DNA of 64,000 nt, taken from contig JAAFKA010000023.1 of the NCBI GenBank assembly GCA_013299115.1, positions 23,431 through 87,430 on the forward strand, written 5' to 3'. The position numbers and the translations under genes were made by a program. The notes below the pieces were generated by a model. That model saw only the letters and a list, made by a program, of their open reading frames with translations. It searched no databases and was not told the origin of the DNA. This document shows, in pieces, positions 51,825 through 59,383 of this stretch. Positions within the stretch are counted from its first letter, which is position 1, and every line of letters starts with the position of its first letter. Origin of the DNA: Cytophagales bacterium. Its GTDB lineage: Bacteria; Bacteroidota; Bacteroidia; Cytophagales; Thermoflexibacteraceae.

Positions 51825-53684
51825 ATGAAGGCATTATTAGCAAGCAATATACCACCTATAAATCAGGCAACGCAAGGCAGATTTTTATTTTTGTGCTTAC
51901 TAAACTACTTTTTTCTTAAAAAAGAGGACACTAATAATAAAGAAGAAACTATACAACAACAAGATTTAGCAAAATTATTAATAAAGGAAAAAGGGTTTAT
52001 TGTTATAACAAATGACGATACCTTACGCACTTTCCTTAGCAGCCCTAAAACTGAAAATAAGGTAATAGACAAATTGGTAAAGTTTGCTACTTATCCATAC
52101 GGAACAGAAGATGCTATTATTATAGGGGCGTTGCACAAATTATTAGGTTTTAGGGAAAATAATCCTAACCAGACCTTTGATGATTTCTTTAATAATTTGT
52201 GGGCAGCAAATCATAACAATTTATTAACTGATTATGATGCCATTCTAAAATGGGCAAAGTACACTGAAAAACCACTGTTTACTGTTAAATTAGATACAAA
52301 TACAGAAATTAGTGATGCTAACACTCTACAATCTGATACCATTACTGCCCTTTTTCATAGCTTAGAACACTGTTTTGAGAGTGATTTGGGTATTTTTGGC
52401 GGTGCAACCTATATTGTCTATGGTTGCTTTACTTATGGAAATGCTAATTCAAGTGGTATTAGTTCTGTTGTAATAGACATAAAAGAAAATGGAGACGCTA
52501 ATATTAAATATTTAAGGGGACTAAAAGGGGAAAACACAGAACATCAAGCAAAATGTTTTAGGAAAAAAGAAGCTGATGTGATTTATTTATTTGAATGGAT
52601 GACAGATGAAAAAAATAAGCCTAATATATTTTCAGGAATACTGGTTATAGATATAAGTCCCTTGAGACAAAATGGGTTTGACGTTTTTAAAAGTGTGATG
52701 GCTATTTCTCAGCAAAATCGAGACAGATTATCAAGTGGGAGATTATATTTTATAAAAACAACTGAAAAAAAACCACAACCAAAAGATTATATTGGAGAAC
52801 AAGTATTTGAATTAAAGAAAAAGCATCCCGAAATTATTGATTTTTTCATTAATGATATAAATGTTAATATGGAAAGCCCCAAATTTTTCCAAGACTTAAA
52901 CTTAATTAATTATCAAGAAACTATTCAACCCAAGATGTCAGGTTTATGGTACACGTGTTATGCCTTTGTTAATGGTGAATTAAAAGAAGGTATTTCTATA
53001 CATCCTATGTGGTTTCATCAAAATGGAAAAGTAGAATTAAAAGGTAAAGAACATATTTACTATGGTACAATTTTAGTGCAAAATAAAAATTTATTAGTAA
53101 TTGGCTTTACGGAAAGGCTAAGTAATGGAACTAATGTAAAAGAACCTCATATAGGTTTTTATACATATATAAAAGACCATAATAATAATAGTTTTCCAAT
53201 TTATTCAGGTGGACATTTAGTTGAAAGAACATTGAATAATACAATAAGTTCTGGGCGGGAAATCTTATTAAAAAAAGAAGTAAAAAGTAATGCTACAAAA
53301 GAAACTTTTTTGATTTTTCAAAAAGCAAAAGCACATTTTGCACTTATAAATAATTCTGACGAATTAGAGAAACTTAACCAAGAATTTAGAAATGTAGTCA
53401 ATTTTCTTATGCAAGAAAAAAGTTATATTGTAATTGAAAATGATATTTTTGATAAAAAACAGAGAACAAGCAATAATCCTTTTATAAAACATACGGAATA
53501 CGCATTAGATTTATTCTTTGCAGCCTGTGGACAAGCCAAATATAATACCGAAAAAGCCTTAGAAAAATTAGCAAAAGCCTTTATCGCAGGTTTTGATGAC
53601 AGAGATTTACTAAAAAAAGAGTTAGAAAGTAGTTTGTCAGTATTGAAAGAAAGAATAGATATTGAAAAGTTAAAAATCAGATAA
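51825..53684 (+). CDS. Large protein of unknown function (619 residues)
   Basis: Start chosen at the ATG at 51825; a GTG at 51783 adds 14 codons. No signal peptide. The N-terminus (about 1-120) is helical with GALHKLLGFRENNPNQTFDDF, reminiscent of the helical domain in many Bacteroidota regulators (LG-x-x-x-W/F-x-x-F). A strand-rich middle follows. At about 375-470 MSGLWYTCYAFVNGELKEG...HIYYGTILVQNKNLLVIGF resembles 160-270 of the protein at 56636, though weakly. C-terminal ~110 residues are helical. Divergent from a lipoprotein. Function unknown. Confidence 0.6.
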   Translation: MKALLASNIPPINQATQGRFLFLCLLNYFFLKKEDTNNKEETIQQQDLAKLLIKEKGFIVITNDDTLRTFLSSPKTENKVIDKLVKFATYPYGTEDAIIIGALHKLLGFRENNPNQTFDDFFNNLWAANHNNLLTDYDAILKWAKYTEKPLFTVKLDTNTEISDANTLQSDTITALFHSLEHCFESDLGIFGGATYIVYGCFTYGNANSSGISSVVIDIKENGDANIKYLRGLKGENTEHQAKCFRKKEADVIYLFEWMTDEKNKPNIFSGILVIDISPLRQNGFDVFKSVMAISQQNRDRLSSGRLYFIKTTEKKPQPKDYIGEQVFELKKKHPEIIDFFINDINVNMESPKFFQDLNLINYQETIQPKMSGLWYTCYAFVNGELKEGISIHPMWFHQNGKVELKGKEHIYYGTILVQNKNLLVIGFTERLSNGTNVKEPHIGFYTYIKDHNNNSFPIYSGGHLVERTLNNTISSGREILLKKEVKSNATKETFLIFQKAKAHFALINNSDELEKLNQEFRNVVNFLMQEKSYIVIENDIFDKKQRTSNNPFIKHTEYALDLFFAACGQAKYNTEKALEKLAKAFIAGFDDRDLLKKELESSLSVLKERIDIEKLKIR

Positions 53685-53686
53685 AA

Positions 53687-53721
53687 AAACCTTACAAGGT
53701 TTTAGAAACCTTGTAAGGTTT
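53687..53721. repeat. Palindrome AAACCTTACAAGGTT..., REP family C
   Basis: 35-bp near-perfect hairpin directly after the stop of the 619-residue gene and before the icmF 3' copy; it probably also ends transcription. Confidence 0.85.
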
Positions 53722-53724
53722 AAA

Positions 53725-54192
53725 TTCCTACATATTCCTCCTATACTGCCCACCCACCTCATACAAAGCCTCCGACATCTGCCCCAAACTACACACTTTT
53801 GCAGCCTCCATCAAACTTTCAAATAAATTTCCGTTGGCAATAGCTACTTTTTGCAAGTTGGCAAGGGCAATTTTTGCAGCACTTTCATTGCGTTTGTGGA
53901 AAGCATTTAAAGACGAAATGGCAAAATCTTTCTCCTCTTTGGTGCTGCGGATAACCTCCTGCGGAATAACTGTTGGGCTACCTTTCGGGTCAAGAAACGT
54001 ATTGACACCAATTAAAGGCAAACTGCCATCGTGTTTTTGCATTTCATAATACATACTTTCCTCCTGAACTTTGCTGCGTTGATACATTCTTTCCATTGCA
54101 CCCAAAACCCCACCACGTTCAGAAATACTGCGAAACTCTTTCATCACAGCCTCCTCAACCAAATCTGTCAATTCCTCGATAATGAAAGTACC
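53725..54192 (-). pseudogene. Partial duplicate of the icmF 3' end
   Basis: 468 bp match 59381-59848 at a constant offset of 5656 with only a few substitutions, covering the last ~155 codons of icmF in an open frame (…[20 protein letters not shown]...[12 protein letters not shown]). Upstream of 54192 the match ends abruptly and a REP follows. No start or catalytic domain, so not a gene in its own right. Confidence 0.92.
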
Positions 54193-54201
54193 ATATAAAA
54201 T

Positions 54202-54230
54202 ACTTTCCAAGTCTTTAAGACTTGGAAAGT
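54202..54230. repeat. REP palindrome ACTTTCCAAGT...ACTTGGAAAGT (family D)
   Basis: 29-bp perfect hairpin adjacent to the 3' end of the transposase gene and the end of the icmF copy. Same family as the arrays at 55001 and 58212. Confidence 0.92.
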
Positions 54231-54251
54231 TTGACTTTTCACGTTAAGGTT

Positions 54252-54959
54252 TTAATCTTCTATCAAAAAATCAGTCATATCATCTAAACTTTGGTTTGCT
54301 AAGTGAAATTGCTGAAACCATTCAACACCACCAAACCATTCTAAAACACTTTTTTTGTCTAACTTACTTTCTTGTGCAAGCAATATACGTTGATAAGAAC
54401 TCCAATGATAGCTTGCAAAGTCTTTGCAAATTCTATGTTTTACAGGGTTATTGTGAATATACCAAACCATACGAGTAAAATACAAATCACTTGCAATACG
54501 AATACGTTTAAAATTTTTTCTAAACAAGCTACCTTCTCTTTTTTCTTGTTTATTGATAGCTTTTGAGTAAGACATAAAGAAAAGTCTAAATTGTTCACTT
54601 ACAATTTCGTGTGCAGGTGGTATTTGTTTGGCATTTTCATACTTTCCAAGTCTTAAAGACTTGGAAAGTTTTACTTCCTCCTCCGACTTTTCAAGTTTTT
54701 GAAACTTGGAAAGTATTTTTTGTTCATAAGCAGCCTTGATTACTTCCTCACTTCTTACCCTTGCCAACAAATGAAAGTGATTAGGCAGTAAACAATAAGC
54801 ATAAATATCTATGTAATCTGTAACATATTCTGCCAATTTTTTCAAAAAATAGCCATAATTTTCTCTTTGGTAAAAAATATTTTCTTTATTATTACCTCTG
54901 TTGTAGATATGATAAATATAATCAGGATACAATGGCTCATAATAGTCTAAATAATCCAT
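54252..54959 (-). CDS. REP-associated tyrosine transposase (RAYT, Y1/HUH type)
   Basis: 235 residues. YHIYNRGNN (15-23), the HUH motif HFH (61-63) in LLPNHFHLL, Tyr131 in SYSKAINKQ as the catalytic tyrosine, and GSLFRKNFKRIRI are all family landmarks. RAYTs nick single-stranded DNA at REP sequences and probably spread them. The gene is surrounded by family D REPs, and residues about 83-106 (ILSKFQKLEKSEEEVKLSK...) are themselves encoded by two family D palindromes (54686-54714 and 54641-54669) lying in frame between the HUH and Tyr motifs. Appears intact. Confidence 0.9.
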   Translation of the reverse strand: MDYLDYYEPLYPDYIYHIYNRGNNKENIFYQRENYGYFLKKLAEYVTDYIDIYAYCLLPNHFHLLARVRSEEVIKAAYEQKILSKFQKLEKSEEEVKLSKSLRLGKYENAKQIPPAHEIVSEQFRLFFMSYSKAINKQEKREGSLFRKNFKRIRIASDLYFTRMVWYIHNNPVKHRICKDFASYHWSSYQRILLAQESKLDKKSVLEWFGGVEWFQQFHLANQSLDDMTDFLIED

Positions 54960-55000
54960 AGTAAGATTGTTTAAATGTTGAGGTAAGAATTTTAAAAGAT

Positions 55001-55255
55001 ACTTTCCAAGTCTTTAAGACTTGGAAAGTTTGCAGTGCATAATATACTTTCCAAGTTTTTACAAACTTGGAAAGTTTGCAGTGCATAATATACTTTCCAA
55101 GTTTTTACAAACTTGGAAAGTTTGCAGTGCATAATATACTTTCCAAGTCTTTAAAACTTGGAAAGTTTGCAGTGCATTATACTTTCCAAGTTTTTACAAA
55201 CTTGGAAAGTTTGCAGTGCATAATATACTTTCCAAGTCTTTAAGACTTGGAAAGT
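55001..55255. repeat. Tandem array of six REPs (family D)
   Basis: Six hairpins ACTTTCCAAGT-N7/8-ACTTGGAAAGT at 55001, 55046, 55092, 55138, 55181 and 55227, period about 45 bp, separated by the constant spacer TTGCAGTGCATAATAT. Fills the gap between the RAYT start and the radical SAM gene. Constant spacers show it is not a CRISPR. Confidence 0.92.
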
Positions 55256-55282
55256 TTGAGGTCTATATGATTTAATAGTTTG

Positions 55283-56503
55283 CTAATCATTATACATAGG
55301 ATTATCACTATAACTGTCATAATAACCTGTATCATTACTCATATTATACGTTTCAGTTATATTTTTATACACAAGACTTAATTTGTGTTTGTTATCTTGG
55401 TAATATTGAAAACGCATTTTAGTTGGCAAACAGTCTATATTAGCTTTCTCTTTTGACCGAACAATAAAAGCCTGACAACCAAAACGACAAACTTTTTTTG
55501 CCTCACAACTATTGCAATTATACCAATTTTCAGGAACTAAGCTATGAAATTTATCTACATTTTCATTAAAGGCTTGTTGTTGTGAGGGTTGTATGTCAGT
55601 TTGTAAATTTCCTAAAAAATAGTTTTTATCATTCCATTGAAATCTCCCGCAAGGCAATAATTCTCCTTGTGGTGTGATACCTAAAACTCTGCTACCTGCA
55701 CCACATATTTTTTCTCCACAAAGGCTGGGTTTTGTTGCTGTTCCAAAAAAACGACTTAATTCATAGACCAAATGATGTTCTATAATCACTTTGCCCTCTG
55801 TTTTAATCATATATTCTAATATGGCGTGTTGTGCCTGAAATATCTGTTCGGCTTTGAGAGGTGTTAGATGCAAACCTGCACCCACAGGAGTAACTTCATT
55901 GACTTTAAAACTTTTTACTTTTGCTTCTTGCACCAACCAATCTAAAATTTCGTCAAAATAAGCATAATTACTATTATTTATTGTAGTCAATACGCCTAAT
56001 TTTAGTCCTTGACTTTTTAAATACAAATAATTTTCAAAGGTTTTGTTAGTTCTTTTACGCATTGCATCGGGTATGCCTTGATAACCGTCTATGCTTACGC
56101 CTAAGTTTACATTATATTCTTTGAATAGCTTAACTTTGGTTTCACTAATTTTTAACAAGTTGGTTTGTAAACTAAATTGAACTTTCTTATTAAATCGTAT
56201 AGACTTATTTTGTGCATAAGCTAAGGCTTCTTGATACCATTCATCTTTTAATAGCGTAGGTTCTCCGCCGTGAAAAATCAATAAAATTTTGTCTTTGGTA
56301 GAATTTAAAAAAGTTTTATCTATTATTTTCTTATACGTTTCTATGGACATATCATTACCATTGGTAATGTTTTCGTAACAATAGGCACAATCTAAATTAC
56401 AACGGTGTGTAACTTTTATGATTAAAGCCTCTATGTTGCTAAATCTTTTATCGTCTGACGATAATTCAGCAACAGATTTCGGAGAATAAACGGAGTGTGT
56501 CAT
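55283..56503 (-). CDS. Radical SAM/SPASM peptide-modifying enzyme
   Basis: 406 residues. CNLDCAYCY (Cys35, 39, 42) binds the SAM iron-sulfur cluster; GGEPTLL is the GGE SAM motif. The C-terminal SPASM region has C-x-x-x-x-C-G-A-G, GELLPCGRFQW, and CNSCEAKKVCRFGC, enough Cys for two further clusters. This layout is shared by anaerobic sulfatase maturases and RiPP maturases such as FxsB. No sulfatase is near; two tiny peptide genes are at 57904-58186, so peptide maturation is the better guess. The last ~20 residues are Tyr/Asp-rich. Confidence 0.9.
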   Translation of the reverse strand: MTHSVYSPKSVAELSSDDKRFSNIEALIIKVTHRCNLDCAYCYENITNGNDMSIETYKKIIDKTFLNSTKDKILLIFHGGEPTLLKDEWYQEALAYAQNKSIRFNKKVQFSLQTNLLKISETKVKLFKEYNVNLGVSIDGYQGIPDAMRKRTNKTFENYLYLKSQGLKLGVLTTINNSNYAYFDEILDWLVQEAKVKSFKVNEVTPVGAGLHLTPLKAEQIFQAQHAILEYMIKTEGKVIIEHHLVYELSRFFGTATKPSLCGEKICGAGSRVLGITPQGELLPCGRFQWNDKNYFLGNLQTDIQPSQQQAFNENVDKFHSLVPENWYNCNSCEAKKVCRFGCQAFIVRSKEKANIDCLPTKMRFQYYQDNKHKLSLVYKNITETYNMSNDTGYYDSYSDNPMYND

Positions 56504-56606
56504 TGCATAAAAATTGTTTTAGGTGTAAATGTACCAAAATAATACCAAATTACCTTGAATTATACTTACCAAGGATTAAAGACTTGGAAAGTTTAATTTT
56601 AGCAAT

Positions 56607-56635
56607 ACTTTCTAAGTTTTAAAAACTTAGAAAGT
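56607..56635. repeat. Variant REP (ACTTTCTAAGT...ACTTAGAAAGT)
   Basis: A family D-like hairpin with a matching C-to-T/G-to-A change in both arms, so the stem is kept. It touches the stop of the gene at 56636. A half REP lies at 56579-56593. Confidence 0.8.
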
Positions 56636-57715
56636 TTATTTTTGTGGTAATATCTTTCGCATAAGTAATCTTTCCTTTAATTCTTCTTCAGAAAAAGATA
56701 AAAATATTTCCTCTTGTATTTTTTTCTTCTTTGTACTAAAAATTATATCAAAAATTCCATATCCTCTCTTCTCATCAATTTCAGAAGTAGGTGCAGTAGG
56801 TTTTGTATTTTCAATTACCTCCTCAGTAAATTTTTCAAAAAAAACATCTACCATGCTTTCTATAGTACGTTTTTTCTCTACTTCGTTCTGGTCTGTTTCT
56901 TTATTTTCTGGACGGTACAAATACTTAATAATCTCATTGTTTTTTTTAACAATATCTATATATTCTTTTGTGAAATTAGGTTGCCTTATGAACAAAGTAT
57001 AAACATGAACTTTCAGGGTGTTATCTGTTTGAGAACTACGTAATCCAAACAGAAAAGTAACTTCTTTTTTAGTATAATGAGGACTTAAATAAACATCAAT
57101 GTGAAAATAATTTTCATCGTCATAAGATTGAATAAATAGTCTCGTTCTATTATATTTCAAACAATATTCACCCTTACATGACTTATTAGCTCTAATATTA
57201 AACCACTCAAATGTGCCATCTTCTTTTAACCACAATAAAGCAGGTTTTACTTTATCATCAGCAGTTAGGTCAGCTGTACAATAATAGGCTATATAAACTC
57301 CATAAATATGACTTGGAATTAAAGTGGTCAGTAACGGGGTTGAAGTAATAATTTCTTGAGAGTAAGATTGATTTTGTGTCTCTAATTTTTGAGGGTAATT
57401 TTCAACTTCTTCCCATGTAGTATTTTCTCCTAAAAGAAAGACAGCTAATGCCTTCCACGTAGCTTCATGTGCATTTTGTACTTCACCTCCCCAAACACGG
57501 TGTAGTGTTTTACCTATTATAAATTTTTTATTTTTTTTGTCTTTGGGCTGTATTTTTCCTGCAACCGAAGAATTAATAGTAAGTATTCTGCTTATTTCTG
57601 CGTTAATTCTATCTGCTATTTTGTCAAACTCTCCACTACGAGTGCCGCTTGTACACTCTTTGAAAAACGGATGTCTTTCTAATTCTACTTTTAAAGATTG
57701 ATAAGGTACAGACAT
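56636..57715 (-). CDS. Unknown protein upstream of the radical SAM gene (359 residues)
   Basis: ATG at 57715 preferred over a TTG at 57763, because an operator-like palindrome lies at 57736-57765. N-terminal helices end in IGKTLHRVWGGEVQNAHEAT and FLLGENTTWEEV, matching the helical domain common in Bacteroidota regulators (S-x-x-T-L-x-R-x-W-G ... L-G-x-x-x-W). A strand-rich middle (GVYIAYYCTADL..., LLWLKEDGTFEWF) weakly resembles the 619-residue protein. The C-terminus is charged. Same strand as the radical SAM gene, 132 bp upstream of it. Function unknown; sensor/regulator is a guess. Confidence 0.6.
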   Translation of the reverse strand: MSVPYQSLKVELERHPFFKECTSGTRSGEFDKIADRINAEISRILTINSSVAGKIQPKDKKNKKFIIGKTLHRVWGGEVQNAHEATWKALAVFLLGENTTWEEVENYPQKLETQNQSYSQEIITSTPLLTTLIPSHIYGVYIAYYCTADLTADDKVKPALLWLKEDGTFEWFNIRANKSCKGEYCLKYNRTRLFIQSYDDENYFHIDVYLSPHYTKKEVTFLFGLRSSQTDNTLKVHVYTLFIRQPNFTKEYIDIVKKNNEIIKYLYRPENKETDQNEVEKKRTIESMVDVFFEKFTEEVIENTKPTAPTSEIDEKRGYGIFDIIFSTKKKKIQEEIFLSFSEEELKERLLMRKILPQK

Positions 57716-57735
57716 AGAAAGCAGTTTTGTCAGGA

Positions 57736-57835
57736 TTTTGTCAAAACTAAATATTTTTGACAAAAAAACAAATTAAAACAAAATTATGACTTTTTGACAA
57801 ATTATTAAACAATATATAACTAATTGATAATCAAT
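57736..57835. promoter_or_regulatory. Candidate operator sites in divergent control region
   Basis: TTTTGTCAAAA (57736-57746) and TTTTGACAAAA (57755-57765) form a perfect inverted repeat with an 8-bp spacer; a third TTTTGACAAAT is at 57792-57802. A further near-palindrome ATTGAT-A-ATCAAT lies at 57823-57835, next to TAACTAATTGAT shared with 51638-51649. The region separates the unknown 359-residue gene from the peptide genes. Confidence 0.55.
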
Positions 57836-57903
57836 ATATTATAGATTGTGTAATAAAATAAAAAACAAAATTTTGTTTTTTGAAACATACTTTTTGTTCT
57901 CAG

Positions 57904-57987
57904 ATGTTACTGCAAAATTTGAGGAGTAGTAAGGGTTACTATAATGCAATGCCCGAAGCAGTAAGAAGGCAAAAATTTATTAAATAA
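57904..57987 (+). CDS. Tiny peptide (27 residues)
   Basis: MLLQNLRSSKGYYNAMPEAV then RRQKFIK. It begins in the divergent control region, and its stop is 1 bp from the next ATG at 57989, which suggests coupled translation. Basic, with Gly-Tyr-Tyr. Could be a leader peptide or precursor for the radical SAM enzyme; could also be chance. Confidence 0.4.
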   Translation: MLLQNLRSSKGYYNAMPEAVRRQKFIK

Positions 57988-57988
57988 A

Positions 57989-58186
57989 ATGGAGATAAAA
58001 CACGCAGGTGACAAGTTAGCACAAGATTTTAGTAACATTGAGTTTGTTTCAGAAGCTTGTGAGAATTACAGAGGTGATGCTGGCAATGACCTCTATAACA
58101 CCCTAAGTGGTGGCAATGGTAGTGGAAAAGATTATGCTGGAAGTGAGAAAACAGCATCAGATTTATTTGATGCACTCAGTAGCTAA
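57989..58186 (+). CDS. Small peptide, possible radical SAM substrate (65 residues)
   Basis: Acidic N-terminal half (EIKHAGDKLAQDFSNIEFVS) and a Gly/Ser/Asp-rich C-terminal half (NTLSGGNGSGKDYAGSEKTA, then SDLFDALSS). Only one Cys (CENY). This leader-plus-Gly/Ser-rich core look, and position opposite a radical SAM/SPASM operon, fit a RiPP precursor. No known precursor family recognised. Confidence 0.5.
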   Translation: MEIKHAGDKLAQDFSNIEFVSEACENYRGDAGNDLYNTLSGGNGSGKDYAGSEKTASDLFDALSS

Positions 58187-58211
58187 ATCAAAATTTCAAA
58201 AGTAAAACAAT

Positions 58212-58387
58212 ACTTTCCAAGTCTTAAAGACTTGGAAAGTTTGCAGGAAGTCAATCAAATACTTTCCAAGTTTTAGAAACTTGGAAAGTTTGCAGGAAGT
58301 CAATCAAATACTTTCCAAGTTTTAGAAACTTGGAAAGTTTGCAGGAAGTCAATCAAATACTTTCCAAGTTTTAGAAACTTGGAAAGT
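58212..58387. repeat. Tandem array of four REPs (family D)
   Basis: Four hairpins at 58212, 58261, 58310 and 58359, period 49 bp, with constant spacer TTGCAGGAAGTCAATCAAAT. The spacer differs from that of the 55001 array, so each array grew by itself. It lies between the peptide genes and a lipoprotein gene. Confidence 0.92.
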
Positions 58388-58431
58388 ATAAACTTCAAAT
58401 CAATTTCAAACCTTAAAAATCAAAATTCAAA

Positions 58432-58896
58432 ATGAGAAATTTAAAAAAAATTGGTATCGCAGTAGTTTTTAGCTTATTTTTATTGGGTTGCCAAAAAACA
58501 GAGGAACAAATTGTTCCGCAACAGACTATTGAAAATGTTGCAAGTGGTAGAACAGAAAGCACCCAATATACACATTGGTACAAACTGGGTATTCCGTTTG
58601 GAGTTTATGACAACAATACAAGAATAAGGGCACTTGATTTAGCAACTTGTCGTAATTATGCAAAGACAGCAGTGCTTTTTGAAGGCGGTAAAGTCTTAGC
58701 CCACATACAAGTAATGACTTTCAGTGGTTCTGTCCTAAGAACACAAAAAATAACTCCTACAATAGACTTAGCTACTGGCAGAAGACTTGATTTTACTAAA
58801 AATAGTATTCCAAGAAATGCCCTACGAATTGAATTGGTTTTAACAGCTTATAAGCTACCAACAGCAACCATATGTAGTGCTGCAAGTAGTAACTAA
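58432..58896 (+). CDS. Lipoprotein of unknown function (with SGRTES segment)
   Basis: 154 residues. Signal peptide MRNLKKIGIAVVFSLFLLGC ends in a lipobox (Cys20). The mature part: QQTIENVASGRTESTQYTHW, then a strand-rich domain (VLFEGGKVLAHIQVMTF). Layout resembles the lipoprotein at 50989. In the same region as the radical SAM gene; partner of it only by proximity. Confidence 0.65.
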   Translation: MRNLKKIGIAVVFSLFLLGCQKTEEQIVPQQTIENVASGRTESTQYTHWYKLGIPFGVYDNNTRIRALDLATCRNYAKTAVLFEGGKVLAHIQVMTFSGSVLRTQKITPTIDLATGRRLDFTKNSIPRNALRIELVLTAYKLPTATICSAASSN

Positions 58897-58924
58897 TTTT
58901 GTAGTTTATTTATTTTATAATCAT

Positions 58925-59006
58925 ACTTTCCAAGTTTCAAAAACTTGGAAAGTCTAAATATTGCATTATCAATCAATACTTTCCAAGTCTTTAAAACTTG
59001 GAAAGT
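58925..59006. repeat. REP pair (family D)
   Basis: Two hairpins, 58925-58953 and 58978-59006, between the lipoprotein and the zinc-ribbon gene. Confidence 0.9.
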
Positions 59007-59043
59007 ATGTAGGTAATCCTCTAAACACTAAAACTTTTAATCT

Positions 59044-59256
59044 ATGTTCTTCTCAAAGAAAAAACACAGCGTATGCCCCAATCCATATTGTGGAAATACA
59101 AAAGACGGTTCGCAAATTGTTCGGTGTGATAACTGCGATTTTGTCGGTTGTTATGTCAGCAATGGATTTTTTAGCAGTCCACAAGGCTGTTATCCTAACT
59201 CCTGCCCAAAATGTGGCTCAACAAGCTATACTTGGGTTGGTAATATTGATAATTAA
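59044..59256 (+). CDS. Small zinc-ribbon protein
   Basis: 70 residues with Cys at 11, 16, 28, 31, 36, 49, 54 and 57 (CPNPYC, CDNC, CPKC), enough for two zinc sites. Ends in TSYTWVGN. No other domain; an overlapping frame from 58961 has no such pattern. Role unknown, perhaps a protein- or RNA-binding adaptor. Confidence 0.6.
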   Translation: MFFSKKKHSVCPNPYCGNTKDGSQIVRCDNCDFVGCYVSNGFFSSPQGCYPNSCPKCGSTSYTWVGNIDN

Positions 59257-59284
59257 GTAATCTATACACTTTCCACGATTATTA

Positions 59285-59367
59285 AACTTTCCAAGTTCAA
59301 AAACTTGGAAAGTTTATATTTTGGCATCATAAAGTCATACTTTCCAAGTCTTCAAGACTTGGAAAGT
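59285..59367. repeat. REP pair (family D)
   Basis: Hairpins at 59285-59312 and 59339-59367 just downstream of the icmF stop (59384 on the minus strand), probably acting also as terminators. Confidence 0.9.
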
Positions 59368-59383
59368 TTACAATTACAATTTC

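Noticed and set aside
54252..54959. Complete IS200/IS605 insertion sequence
   Set aside because: The protein is of RAYT length and motif type and is flanked by many REPs; there is no TnpB and no IS ends.
55001..55255. CRISPR-like array of evenly spaced 29-bp repeats (also 58212-58387)
   Set aside because: The repeats are perfect hairpins, the spacers are the same sequence within each array, there are no cas genes, and a RAYT gene is adjacent. These are REP arrays.
58961..59260. 99-codon plus-strand frame overlapping the zinc-ribbon gene
   Set aside because: The overlapping frame at 59044 has a consistent Cys pattern, while this one begins inside a REP.
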